Origin: Thermoplasmata archaeon
GTDB taxonomy: Archaea; Thermoplasmatota; Thermoplasmata; Halarchaeoplasmatales; Halarchaeoplasmataceae
Direction of reading: 5' to 3'
DNA: 37,735 nt
Assembly (NCBI GenBank): GCA_003551675.1
Contig: PUNG01000102.1
Location: 1 to 37,735 of the forward strand
Both the position numbers and the translations under genes were made by a program. The first letter of the stretch is position 1. Each line of letters begins with the position of its first letter. The notes beneath the pieces were generated by a model. That model made no database searches. It worked only from the letters and a program-made list of their open reading frames with translations, and was not told the origin of the DNA. Positions 23,814 to 31,676 of the stretch are shown here, piece after piece.

Positions 23814-23888
23814 ATGGTGCTACAAGTGTTAACCTCGGATACAGAAGGTGATGGAAGAGTGAGAAAATGGATAAATGTATTAAAATAA
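23814..23888 (+). CDS. Possible 24-codon leader peptide
   Basis: An ATG at 23814, preceded by AGGACAGGT, opens a 24-codon frame ending in TAA at 23886-23888, 18 nt before the GTG start of the DUF6015-like gene. A TATA-like TTTATTTATTT at 23770-23780 lies upstream. It could be a translated leader, but a frame of this length is expected by chance, and no composition signal was tested. Confidence 0.2.
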   Translation: MVLQVLTSDTEGDGRVRKWINVLK

Positions 23889-23906
23889 AAAGAAGAGGGA
23901 TGTTCA

Positions 23907-24290
23907 GTGTCTAGGATAACCTTAGCTGATTTAGAAAAAGCTATCGAGATAGTACTTGAGAGAAATGATATGGATCCTCGCCGTGCAGGGGATATGGCCG
24001 AAAAGGTTATGAATCTTTTTGGATATGATAAAACGATCACCGACAATATTTTGTCCTCTGCGGAGAGGGATGTATTTTATAAATTGGAGGATTTTGACAT
24101 ACTGATAACTGAAGAGGAAAGTACAAATTTACCTAGTGGAAAGAAATGGAGGATCCATTATTGGATATTGAACGAAAGAAAGATCAAAGAGGTCTTGGAG
24201 GAGGAAAATGATGATGAAGAAGAGGAAACAGGATCCGAATCCATATATAATGATATATCGAATAAGGTGTGGGAAAGAGGTGCGGAGTAA
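23907..24290 (+). CDS. DUF6015-like protein
   Basis: The 127-residue protein starts at GTG 23907 (an ATG at 23900 is out of frame and stops). The pattern ITLADLEKAIEIVLERNDM, then AEKVMNLFGYDKTITDNIL, then DVFYKLEDFDIL resembles a small helical family I associate with DUF6015 in Thermoplasmata. It has a winged-helix look, and a C-terminal acidic run (EENDDEEEETG). The function is unknown. It is in a short transcription unit closed by a strong hairpin at 24290-24310. Family recognition is moderate. Confidence 0.55.
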   Translation: MSRITLADLEKAIEIVLERNDMDPRRAGDMAEKVMNLFGYDKTITDNILSSAERDVFYKLEDFDILITEEESTNLPSGKKWRIHYWILNERKIKEVLEEENDDEEEETGSESIYNDISNKVWERGAE

Positions 24291-24310
24291 AAAACTCTAG
24301 TAGAGTTTTT
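24290..24310 (+). terminator. Hairpin terminator after the DUF6015-like gene
   Basis: AAAAACTCTA at 24290-24299 and TAGAGTTTTT at 24301-24310 form a perfect 10-bp inverted repeat around a single G, starting at the stop codon and ending in a T-run. This is the cleanest terminator-like structure in the window. Confidence 0.6.
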
Positions 24311-24344
24311 ATGAATCGTTCAAGTTGATTTTTTAAAAGATGAG

Positions 24345-24974
24345 GTGGTGTACATCGGAGGAATAAAAAAGAAGGACTTAGAGATCAAATTGGAAACCAT
24401 ATCCTCTTACTCCGACCCATCCCCGCAACTTGAACAGTATTCAACACCGGCCCATATCGCTGCTGATATTCTTTTCACGGCCTATGTGAACGGGCATATA
24501 AAGGATAAAATAATAGCCGACCTCGGATGTGGAACAGGTATTTTTGCCTTGGGTTCTGCATATATCGGGGCGGAAAAGGTAAAAGCGATCGATATAGATG
24601 AGGATGCCGTGGCGAAGGCTAAAAGAGAGGCAAAAAAAAGGTCTCTAGCGAATTCAATCGATTTTAAAATTCAGGATGTAACTAAATTTCGAACAAAGGT
24701 AGATACTGTGATAATGAATCCTCCCTTTGGATCCCAAAAGAAAGGTGCGGACCTACCCTTTCTGGAAAAAGCTTTCAAAGTGAGCGATGCTGTGTATTCG
24801 ATTCATAATGCAAAGACCGTTGATTTTTTGGAAAACTTTATCAAGGACAAAGGACACTCCGTTTTTTGGGAAAAAAGATATATGTTTGAAATCCATCATA
24901 TGTTCGAATTTCACAAAAAGAAAAAAGAAGATTTTGAAGTGATATTATTCGGAATAAACGTAAAGAGGGAATAA
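24345..24974 (+). CDS. METTL5-like RNA methyltransferase
   Basis: This 209-residue class I SAM-dependent methyltransferase has motif I IADLGCGTGIFALGSA, motif II KAIDIDEDAV and the catalytic motif IMNPPFGSQKKGADLPFL. The NPPFG motif means an exocyclic adenine amino group (N6) is the likely target. The opening KKKDLEIKLETI and PSPQLEQYSTPAHIAADIL are typical of the archaeal relatives of METTL5, which modifies small-subunit rRNA. Only GTG starts (24345 or 24348) are available, behind GATGAG. It ends 1 nt before csl4, so RNA modification and RNA decay genes are co-transcribed. The target RNA is inferred from the family. Confidence 0.85.
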   Translation: MVYIGGIKKKDLEIKLETISSYSDPSPQLEQYSTPAHIAADILFTAYVNGHIKDKIIADLGCGTGIFALGSAYIGAEKVKAIDIDEDAVAKAKREAKKRSLANSIDFKIQDVTKFRTKVDTVIMNPPFGSQKKGADLPFLEKAFKVSDAVYSIHNAKTVDFLENFIKDKGHSVFWEKRYMFEIHHMFEFHKKKKEDFEVILFGINVKRE

Positions 24975-24975
24975 A

Positions 24976-25554
24976 ATGTCAGACAAAGTAGAAAAGTTGG
25001 TAGTGCCAGGTGAAGAAGTAGGAACCTCCGAGGAATGGTTATCCGGTGAAGGAACTTTTGAAGAAGAAGGTAACATCTATGCGGCCCAATTCGGCAAACT
25101 CATCTTTGATGAGGATACATTAGAGGCAAGAGTAGAGCCGATGAACCCTATCGTAGAAGTTAAAGAAGGAGATATCATCTATGGGTATGTGTTTATGAGA
25201 AAGAAGGCCATGATAGTGATAATGATCGAAAAGATAGAAGGGGTTTCTAGAGGAGTCAAAGAAGATGTCGAGGGAACTCTCCATATCTCCGAGGTTTCAG
25301 ATGATTATACGGATGATCTCAAGGACGAATTTTTAGTTGGAGATATAGTAAGGGCAAAAGTTACCCAGGTGGAGCCCACCATAAAATTATCTACTACTGG
25401 AAAAACTTTTGGAGTGGTCAGAGGATATTGTCCTCAATGTAGAAAGGCGATGAAATTCGAAAGAAAGCATGATCGACTGCACTGCGAAAATTGTGAGATC
25501 CATTCTGAAAGAAAGATATCGAGCGCTTATGGGATGATAAAATTAAAAAGGTAA
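24976..25554 (+). CDS. csl4: Exosome RNA-binding subunit Csl4
   Basis: Csl4 caps the archaeal exosome and recruits RNA and DnaG. The 192-residue protein shows the N-terminal domain (KLVVPGEEVGTSEEWLSGEG), a central S1-type fold (VEVKEGDIIYGYV to VGDIVRAKVTQVEPTIKLST) and a C-terminal zinc ribbon with CPQC and CENC. The length and domain order are normal. The ATG overlaps closely with the end of the methyltransferase gene (one base between the stop codon and ATG). Two coiled-coil genes follow. In many archaea csl4 sits with RNA-processing or transcription genes, as here. Confidence 0.92.
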   Translation: MSDKVEKLVVPGEEVGTSEEWLSGEGTFEEEGNIYAAQFGKLIFDEDTLEARVEPMNPIVEVKEGDIIYGYVFMRKKAMIVIMIEKIEGVSRGVKEDVEGTLHISEVSDDYTDDLKDEFLVGDIVRAKVTQVEPTIKLSTTGKTFGVVRGYCPQCRKAMKFERKHDRLHCENCEIHSERKISSAYGMIKLKR

Positions 25555-25572
25555 AAAGGAGGTATATGAACT

Positions 25573-25815
25573 GTGGTTGACATCGAAAAAGCAGTGATTG
25601 CTATCGAGGAAAAAAGAAAGTGGGAGACGAGAGAGCAAGAAATATTAGATGAACTAAAGAAAGTCAGGTCGAGAAGAAAAAAATTAAAAGAAAAGGCCAA
25701 AAAACTTAAGGAAAAGATCAATGAATCTGCAAGTGCGATCCAATCTCGTCAAAACCAAAAAAGGAGCATCCCGGATCCCACTATGAATCTTATCGAAGAA
25801 ATAAAGAGAATATAA
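25573..25815 (+). CDS. Small coiled-coil protein
   Basis: The 80-residue product, starting at GTG 25573 behind GGAGGT, is almost entirely helical and charged, with a heptad-like stretch from EKRKWETREQEILDELKKV to about residue 50, rich in Lys and Arg. A short C-terminal tail has SIPDPTMNLIEEIK. No known family was recognised. It follows csl4 by 18 nt and shares one base with the next coiled-coil gene, so the two probably form a stoichiometric pair or heterodimer. The function is unknown. Confidence 0.6.
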   Translation: MVDIEKAVIAIEEKRKWETREQEILDELKKVRSRRKKLKEKAKKLKEKINESASAIQSRQNQKRSIPDPTMNLIEEIKRI

Positions 25816-26060
25816 TGGAGTGTTGTAATGTGATCAGTGATGATGAAATCAAAAACTTAAGAGATGAAATGTTGATATGTAAAAAGGACTACTGGAAGAT
25901 AAAAGGCAGGATCGAAGAACTCGATGAGCGAGAAGAGAATCTTAAGAAGGAATTAGAAAGAGTAAGAGACCACCTATCCTATTATAGATCACTTGTTTCG
26001 GACATGAAGAAAAAAATGCAGAGAGGAAAAACTGCTACGGAAGTTTTCGATAGGCTTTGA
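25815..26060 (+). CDS. Small coiled-coil protein, partner of the preceding gene
   Basis: The 81-residue protein begins at ATG 25815, whose A is the last base of the preceding TAA. A GTG at residue 6 (VISDDEIKNL) is an alternative start. Residues 9-65 form a long charged helix (IKGRIEELDEREENLKKELE), another coiled coil; the tail is basic (MKKKMQRGKTATEVFDRL). No family was recognised. The tight coupling to its neighbour and the downstream roadblock/ATPase genes suggest a scaffold role, but this is inference. Confidence 0.6.
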   Translation: MECCNVISDDEIKNLRDEMLICKKDYWKIKGRIEELDEREENLKKELERVRDHLSYYRSLVSDMKKKMQRGKTATEVFDRL

Positions 26061-26096
26061 CGTTCACTCACTTATCATATCGGTAATCTCCTAAGA

Positions 26097-26110
26097 AAAT
26101 TTAAATATAG
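26097..26110 (+). promoter_or_regulatory. BRE/TATA-like promoter for the roadblock-ATPase pair
   Basis: AAATTTAAATATAG preceded by an A-rich segment is a good archaeal TATA candidate, with transcription expected near 26130. The ribosome site AGGAG at 26157-26161 would lie in a leader of about 30-40 nt. Confidence 0.45.
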
Positions 26111-26170
26111 AGAGGTAAATGGAGCAAGGCAAACGGAGCAATGTAAAATTCTTTATAGGAGCGTGTTACA

Positions 26171-26563
26171 ATAAAAGCCAAAGAAGAAGTTGAAGAGATA
26201 TTTAAAGAGTACTGTGAAAGAACCGAGATGGAAGCGGTTTCTTTGACCTCTAAAAATGGAGTACCCATAGCATTTTACATCCGAAATGAGGATGAAAATG
26301 AGAGTTTCAGTACTCTTTCGGCTACTATTTTAGGTGCGGCCGAAGTCATTTTTTCTAGTTTTGAAAAGAAAAATCCAGACCTCATTGTTTGCGATTCCGA
26401 TGATTCGACTTTATTGATCAAGGAAGTAGGAGCGAACGCTGTTTTAGCCGTATTGGGTGATTCTGATATGAAGGAAGAGATTAAAAAAGAGTTAGATGAA
26501 ATGATTTCTGATATAGAGACGCTTGAAAGGACTTTTGAAATAAGAGAGGTGCTTAAAAAATGA
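26171..26563 (+). CDS. Roadblock/LC7 domain protein
   Basis: Roadblock proteins are small dimers that bind GTPases or ATPases. From the first ATG (26228) the protein is 111 residues, starting in the first strand (MEAVSLTSKNGVPIAFYI), without the usual first helix. In frame upstream, back to a stop at 26156, the sequence encodes that helix (IKAKEEVEEIFKEYCERTE), and AGGAG at 26157-26161 fits initiation near 26171, where the codon is ATA; no ATG, GTG or TTG is available there. I therefore place the start at 26171, with 26228 as the conservative alternative. Later segments VIFSSFEKKNPDLIVCDSDD and GANAVLAVLGDSDMKEEIK complete the fold. Its stop overlaps the ATPase start by 4 nt, so partnership is likely. 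Confidence 0.72.
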   Translation: MKAKEEVEEIFKEYCERTEMEAVSLTSKNGVPIAFYIRNEDENESFSTLSATILGAAEVIFSSFEKKNPDLIVCDSDDSTLLIKEVGANAVLAVLGDSDMKEEIKKELDEMISDIETLERTFEIREVLKK

Positions 26564-28065
26564 AAATAAAAAGTATACCACCCGAGATCAAAGATTTCTT
26601 GGAGAAAGAAGGCGGATCTTCTGTCTTTTTAGAAGGTGCTTCAGGTACGGGTAAAACTACTCTTGGTCTTCAGATCATCGAAGAGATCGCTGACCCCGAT
26701 AAAAGCTTTTATTTATCTACCCGGGTTTCCGACGAGGCTTTATACAAACAGTTTCCCTGGTTAGAGGAGAAGGAGATGCGTTCTCAGATAACAGACGCTA
26801 GTAAGGTGTTTCTCGAGACACTCTACAGCGAAGACGAAGAGGAAAAGGAGATGCTTGAAGAGGAAAAGAAGATCAAGGGAGCTAAAGAATTTTTAGAGAC
26901 CATAAGAGAGGAAGGTCCTCCGGAAAAGGTTGATAGGACCCGCTTGACCCAGTTAGATAAAAGTATCCCTGGCCTGAATAGAGTATACGATAGGATAGAC
27001 AACGTACTTCCAGAACGCTCAACTTTGGTGATCGACAGTATCGAAGGTATCACACACAAGTATGGTCTAGATATGGAGACCTTTGTTATGACCCTCCAGA
27101 AGGATCTAGTTGAGAATTCTAATACGAATCTGATAATGATATTAGAAAAAGAAGAAGACCCTGATTTAGAGTACCTAGGGGACGGCGTAGTTCATTTAGA
27201 GAGATACCAACATGAAGGTAGAAATGTCCGAACTATCCATCTTCGAAAACTTAGAGCTATAAAGATCAGGCAGCCTTCCTATCTGATGTCATTGGAAGGC
27301 GGTCGGTTCAAATGCTTCGAGCCTTATGAATTAGACATAGTTGGAGAACAACAATGGAAACCGACAGAGTCTGCAGAGGGTAAGTACAGCACAGGTACAG
27401 AAGATTTAGATGCACTATTAGGCGGAGGATTCGACGTAGGGAGTTACAATATCTTTGAGGTCGAAGACAACGTGAGCAACGAAGAATTTTTCTCGGTGAT
27501 AAGGCCGATATTTTTGAATTTCATCGCACAGAAAAGAGGAGTCCTTACAGTCCTTTCTGGTGGTACTCACCCCGAGAATCTAAGAGACGATCTGACCCGT
27601 TTTGTTCCCGATGAATACTTCAACGAGAAGTTCCGGATCGTCGATCACTTTTCTTCGAGGTCCGACGAACCCTATAAGATAGCTCTTGCAGGAAAGAGTC
27701 AAAGCGAGTACAGAGAGATCTACAACCAAACAATCAAGAAGCTGAAAGGAGATCAAGAGCAAGGCATCTTGGATTATGCCGGTCTAGATACGTTAGAATA
27801 TATGCAGGGCGGTGAGATAGCAGTCAAACAATTATTGAGCGGTGTAGCTAATACTAAGAACTCCGATAACCTCGGTTTGGGTATCGTAAAGCCTGGCTTG
27901 AATCTGTCTCAAGAGATCAAAAACATGGCTGACAACTATTTTGTCATCCTCAGCATAAATAAGACGCCCTGCTTATACGGTATAAAACCAAAGACTGGCC
28001 TGTACGCCATAGTGACTGACGAGGAGAAAGGATCGCCGTACATACGGTTAGACCCGATCGTGTAA
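26560..28065 (+). CDS. GvpD/KaiC-like P-loop ATPase with two RecA-type domains
   Basis: The 501-residue protein has a RecA/KaiC-like N-terminal domain with Walker A EGASGTGKTT (about residues 25-34) and Walker B TLVIDSIEG (about 153). The first domain resembles the GvpD P-loop family. A charged helical insert lies at about 85-125. The second domain starts near residue 285 (YSTGTEDLDALLGGGFDVGS), the KaiC entry motif, but its Walker A place reads VEDNVSNEEFF, so it is probably nucleotide-free. Such ATPases in archaea are regulatory; gas vesicle control is unlikely without other gvp genes here. It is coupled by ATGA to the roadblock gene, so the pair probably acts together. The partner and output are unknown. 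Confidence 0.75.
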   Translation: MKIKSIPPEIKDFLEKEGGSSVFLEGASGTGKTTLGLQIIEEIADPDKSFYLSTRVSDEALYKQFPWLEEKEMRSQITDASKVFLETLYSEDEEEKEMLEEEKKIKGAKEFLETIREEGPPEKVDRTRLTQLDKSIPGLNRVYDRIDNVLPERSTLVIDSIEGITHKYGLDMETFVMTLQKDLVENSNTNLIMILEKEEDPDLEYLGDGVVHLERYQHEGRNVRTIHLRKLRAIKIRQPSYLMSLEGGRFKCFEPYELDIVGEQQWKPTESAEGKYSTGTEDLDALLGGGFDVGSYNIFEVEDNVSNEEFFSVIRPIFLNFIAQKRGVLTVLSGGTHPENLRDDLTRFVPDEYFNEKFRIVDHFSSRSDEPYKIALAGKSQSEYREIYNQTIKKLKGDQEQGILDYAGLDTLEYMQGGEIAVKQLLSGVANTKNSDNLGLGIVKPGLNLSQEIKNMADNYFVILSINKTPCLYGIKPKTGLYAIVTDEEKGSPYIRLDPIV

Positions 28066-28078
28066 AAAGGTTCAGATC

Positions 28079-28732
28079 TCAAAAACCATACCTGCCTTTC
28101 AAGGGGACGAAACGCACCCCTCCTAAATTTTCTTTTTTTATTTTGTTTTCATCTACTTTAGTTCCTCTTATCAGTTCTTGGAAGAATTTATTTCCTACTG
28201 GGATCAATATTTTACCCCGACGACTCAATTGTTCTATCATCGGATCTGGTATGTTCGGTGCACCACAAGCCACGGATATCCTATGATAGGGACTTTTTTC
28301 CCGGTAACCTGATGACCCGTCGCCATGAATGATCCTGACGTTATCGTAACCACATCTTTTCAAATTTTTCTGAGCAGATCTAGCCAAACTTTCTATATAT
28401 TCGACAGAATATACTTTTCCTTTTTCTTTTACCAATTCAGCTATGACCGCGGCATGGTAACCTCGACCTCCTCCTATCTCTAATACTTTCTGTCCGTCTT
28501 CGATATCGAGTTTTTCTACCATCATAGCCACCATGTGTGGTGCGGATATGGTCTGTGATCTACCTATGGGTTGAGGCATGTCCACGTAGGCGCTATCTTT
28601 TATATGAGGCGGAACGAACATATGTCTAGGCACTTTTTTCATAGCTACTTCTACCCGTTTGCTCTCTATGTAGCCTCTTGTAACGAGCTGTTCCACCATA
28701 TTTTTACGTTTTTTCTTGTAGGTATCTTTCAT
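28079..28732 (-). CDS. pcm: Protein-L-isoaspartate O-methyltransferase
   Basis: This 217-residue SAM-dependent enzyme repairs isoaspartyl residues in damaged proteins. It has the N-terminal helix VEQLVTRGYI, the FVPPHIKDSAYVDMPQPIG followed by RSQTISAPHMVA active-site segment, and motif I QKVLEIGGGRGYHAAVIA, followed by YSVEYIESLA and SVACGAPNIP. The normal bacterial/archaeal length is kept, with a short archaeal C-terminal extension. It converges with the ATPase gene (13 nt between stops) and is divergent from the alkyladenine glycosylase gene; the shared upstream region carries repeated elements. Confidence 0.93.
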   Translation of the reverse strand: MKDTYKKKRKNMVEQLVTRGYIESKRVEVAMKKVPRHMFVPPHIKDSAYVDMPQPIGRSQTISAPHMVAMMVEKLDIEDGQKVLEIGGGRGYHAAVIAELVKEKGKVYSVEYIESLARSAQKNLKRCGYDNVRIIHGDGSSGYREKSPYHRISVACGAPNIPDPMIEQLSRRGKILIPVGNKFFQELIRGTKVDENKIKKENLGGVRFVPLKGRYGF

Positions 28733-28769
28733 ACTCTACACCGGAAGTTATAGATCTCGAAGGTCATAT

Positions 28770-28836
28770 CTATAATTGTTTGGTCAACTATAATTTTTCT
28801 GGTCAACTTTTCAATGTCACATGCACAACTATAATT
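28770..28836. promoter_or_regulatory. Repeated CTATAATT and GGTCAACT elements in the pcm/mpg divergent region
   Basis: CTATAATT occurs at 28770-28777, 28788-28795 and 28829-28836. GGTCAACT occurs at 28782-28789 and 28801-28808, spaced 19 nt. The last CTATAATT lies about 29 nt upstream of the mpg ATG at 28862 and is probably its TATA box at leaderless spacing. The 19-nt-spaced repeat lies just upstream, where an activator or repressor could bind both promoters. The regulatory role is inferred. Confidence 0.4.
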
Positions 28837-28861
28837 AGAGGTCGATATGTAGTTCAAGTTG

Positions 28862-29497
28862 ATGTGCTCTAGTATGGAAAAACCATACGGCTGCAAACTT
28901 CCTCGAAAGTTTTATCTCCAAGATACATTAGAGATTGCCAGAGGCTTACTAGGCAAATATCTCGTTCACGAAAATGCCCAAGGGATGACGGTGGGTAAAA
29001 TAGTAGAGACAGAGGCCTATTTAGGAAAGGACGACCCTGCATCACATGCCTTTGGAGGTAAAAAAACGGAGAGAACAGAGGTACAATTCAAAGTCGGAGG
29101 TCACGTCTACGTGTATTTGATCTATGGGATGTACAATTGCTTCAACATCGTTACTGAAAAGGAAGGTGAACCGAAGTCGGTATTCGTGAGAGCTTTAGAG
29201 CCTATAGCGGGCCAAGACTTGATGAGAGATAGAAGAGGTATAACGGATGAGAGTGTAGATGGGCTGGTGGAATTGACAAACGGTCCTGGTAAGCTTTGCA
29301 TGGCCATGGACATAGATACAAGTATGTCAGGAAAGGACCTTTGTGAAGATGAAATTTTTGTAACTTATCCGAAGGACGAAGACCATATGAAAATTGTATC
29401 TTCAGAACGCATCAACATCGATTACGCAGGAGAAGCAAAAAGATGGCCCTGGAGGTTCTTCATCAAAGATAATTCTTTTGTGAGTAGTTCGGAATGA
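28862..29497 (+). CDS. mpg: 3-methyladenine (alkyladenine) DNA glycosylase
   Basis: The AAG-type enzyme excises alkylated purines. Family segments are RKFYLQDTLEIARGLLGKYL, VGKIVETEAYLGKDDPASHA (with the catalytic Glu and a TEAYLG motif), VYVYLIYGMYNCFNIVTEKEG with the DNA-intercalating tyrosines, and LTNGPGKLCMAM. The full length is about 212 residues, normal for bacterial and archaeal AAG. ATG 28862 fits a leaderless start from the TATA-like element at 28829-28836; ATG 28874 is an alternative. The gene is alone in its unit, with lonB beginning 91 nt downstream. Confidence 0.9.
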   Translation: MCSSMEKPYGCKLPRKFYLQDTLEIARGLLGKYLVHENAQGMTVGKIVETEAYLGKDDPASHAFGGKKTERTEVQFKVGGHVYVYLIYGMYNCFNIVTEKEGEPKSVFVRALEPIAGQDLMRDRRGITDESVDGLVELTNGPGKLCMAMDIDTSMSGKDLCEDEIFVTYPKDEDHMKIVSSERINIDYAGEAKRWPWRFFIKDNSFVSSSE

Positions 29498-29588
29498 TCG
29501 ACCACATTTCAAAGCTAAATCGTACCAAAACTTTAATTATGGGCTAAAGAGATGAAAAGTTACTATAACGACATTGTCGGTGTAATCG

Positions 29589-31658
29589 ATGGTATCTTCC
29601 AATAACGAAAAAGACGAAAAGTCAAAAAAGTCGCATAATTCTAACGAGAGTATGGACTCTTCAGAAGCTCCTCCTGTGGAAGAATGGATCGAAGATCTTG
29701 ATATAAAAACTACAAAAGATGTTGAAGTCCCCGACTTACTCGCCGACCAGGTGATAGGTCAAGATGAAGCAGTGAGCGTAGCTAAAAAAGCTGCTAAGCA
29801 GCACAGACACGTCATGTTGATAGGATCCCCGGGCACCGGTAAGTCCATGATAGCTAAATCCATGATCGATTTTCTTCCAAAAAAGGATATGGAGGATGTC
29901 CTCTGCTTTCCAAACGAAGAGGATGAGAACAATCCTAAAGTAAGGACAGTACCCATGGGTAAAGGAAAGCAGATAGTCGAAGCTCACAAAAGAGAGGCTC
30001 AAAAAAGACAGCAGCAGAAGACTAAAGGTATGCTGATAATACTAGCGTTGATCGTCGGCGCTGCGATAATGATATCTATCTGGACGCGTGAATTTATGAT
30101 CATGTTTTTTGGGATTTTAGCCGCTGCGATGCTGCTGATAGCGCTGCGTGCAAACCCCAGGGGCTTTGGAGATGATGTTGAAAGTCGCACACCCAAATCA
30201 TTGAAAACACATGACTCGGGAGATGAACCTCCCTTCGTGGATGCAACAGGTGCTCAAGCGGGTGCTCTCTTGGGCGATGTAAAACACGATCCATTTCAAA
30301 GTGGAGGACTAGAAACACCTTCTCATCAGAGAGTAGAAGTAGGTGCGATACACGAAGCACACAACGGTGTACTCTTCATAGATGAAATACATATGCTTGG
30401 AATGGACTCTCAACACAACCTGCTGACAGCGATGCAGGAAAGACAGTTTCAGATCACTGGAAGAAGTGAAAGAAGTAGCGGGGCCATGGTTCAAACTGAG
30501 CCAGTTCCGAGTAACTTTATACTTGTTGCAGCGGGAAACCTCGACTCCGTTTATGGGATGAGAGATGAAAAGGGAAGGCAGATGGGAGGTATGCATCCTG
30601 CTTTGAGATCTAGGATAAGAGGTTATGGTTACGAGGTTTACGTTAACGACACCATGGAAGACAATGACAAAAACAGACGAAAACTAATCCGGTTCGTAGC
30701 CCAAGAGATCGAAAAGGACGAAAAGAAGATCCCTCATTTTACAAAAGATGCGATAACCGAGATGATAAGAGAAGCCCAAAGGAGAGCAAACAAAAGAGGC
30801 GAATTGACACTTCGACTCAGAGAATTAGGTGGTCTAGTCAGAGTAGCAGGAGATCTAGCCGTTGAAAGAGGTCATAAACTGACTCAGAGTGACGACGTAC
30901 TTGATGCAAAGACCACCGCTAGATCTTTGGAGCAGCAGATTGCAGACAAATATATCAAAAAAAGAAAAGAGTACAGCATGTACCAGACCGAAGGTGCAGT
31001 GGAAGGAGTTGTTAACGGTCTTGCGGCTATGGGTGGAGACCAGGAAGGTATGTCTGAATATTCTGGTATCATTCTTCCGATAGCTGCTGAAGTCACTCCC
31101 GCACATTCTTCAGGGGGTGGAAAGGTTATAGCTACAGGTAAACTAGGTGAGATAGCCAAAGAAGCGGTCCAGAATGTTTCCGCACTGGTCAAAAAGTACA
31201 CAGGTGAAGACGTATCTAAGTATGATGTCCATATCCAATTCATCGGGACTCAAGAGGGCGTAGAAGGTGATTCAGCATCTATTTCCGTAGCCACGGCGGT
31301 GATCTCAGCTTTGGAAAACATACCCATAGACCAGAACGTTGCCATGACTGGTTCTCTTAGTGTTAGGGGTCAGGTGTTACCTGTTGGTGGCATCACGTCC
31401 AAGATCGAAGCAGCTGCCGAAGTTGGTATGGAAAAGGTTTTGATCCCGAAAAATAACATGAAAGACATCGTTATGGAGAAGAAGTATGAGGATAAAATAG
31501 AGATAATACCCGTAGAGAACCTTGGAGAAGTATTAGATCATGCACTGGTGGGTGAAGATAAGGATAAACTTCTCGATAAGTTGACTTCTCTATTAGAGAT
31601 CAAAAGTTTACCTATCCCTGCTGGAGATTACCCTAGTGCGACTGAATCTAAATCATAA
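29589..31658 (+). CDS. lonB: Archaeal LonB membrane-anchored ATP-dependent protease
   Basis: LonB degrades damaged and regulatory proteins at the membrane. The 689-residue protein has Walker A GSPGTGKS at 79-86, two membrane helices at about 147-164 and 168-187 inserted in the AAA+ domain as in all LonB, Walker [13 protein letters not shown], and a sensor segment [12 protein letters not shown]. The C-terminal protease has catalytic Ser562 in EGDSAS and Lys605 in [10 protein letters not shown]. The N-terminal 30 residues are polar and Ser/Lys-rich. The ATG at 29589 follows TGTAATCG; a short dyad CGACA/TGTCG lies at 29569-29579. It is 18 nt upstream of the helicase gene, so the two are probably co-transcribed. 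Confidence 0.94.
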   Translation: MVSSNNEKDEKSKKSHNSNESMDSSEAPPVEEWIEDLDIKTTKDVEVPDLLADQVIGQDEAVSVAKKAAKQHRHVMLIGSPGTGKSMIAKSMIDFLPKKDMEDVLCFPNEEDENNPKVRTVPMGKGKQIVEAHKREAQKRQQQKTKGMLIILALIVGAAIMISIWTREFMIMFFGILAAAMLLIALRANPRGFGDDVESRTPKSLKTHDSGDEPPFVDATGAQAGALLGDVKHDPFQSGGLETPSHQRVEVGAIHEAHNGVLFIDEIHMLGMDSQHNLLTAMQERQFQITGRSERSSGAMVQTEPVPSNFILVAAGNLDSVYGMRDEKGRQMGGMHPALRSRIRGYGYEVYVNDTMEDNDKNRRKLIRFVAQEIEKDEKKIPHFTKDAITEMIREAQRRANKRGELTLRLRELGGLVRVAGDLAVERGHKLTQSDDVLDAKTTARSLEQQIADKYIKKRKEYSMYQTEGAVEGVVNGLAAMGGDQEGMSEYSGIILPIAAEVTPAHSSGGGKVIATGKLGEIAKEAVQNVSALVKKYTGEDVSKYDVHIQFIGTQEGVEGDSASISVATAVISALENIPIDQNVAMTGSLSVRGQVLPVGGITSKIEAAAEVGMEKVLIPKNNMKDIVMEKKYEDKIEIIPVENLGEVLDHALVGEDKDKLLDKLTSLLEIKSLPIPAGDYPSATESKS

Positions 31659-31676
31659 TTTAATGACGGTCACCAG

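Noticed and set aside
26560-28065. Gas vesicle regulator GvpD
   Set aside because: Similarity is confined to the P-loop domain and no gvp structural genes are present; named only as GvpD/KaiC-like.
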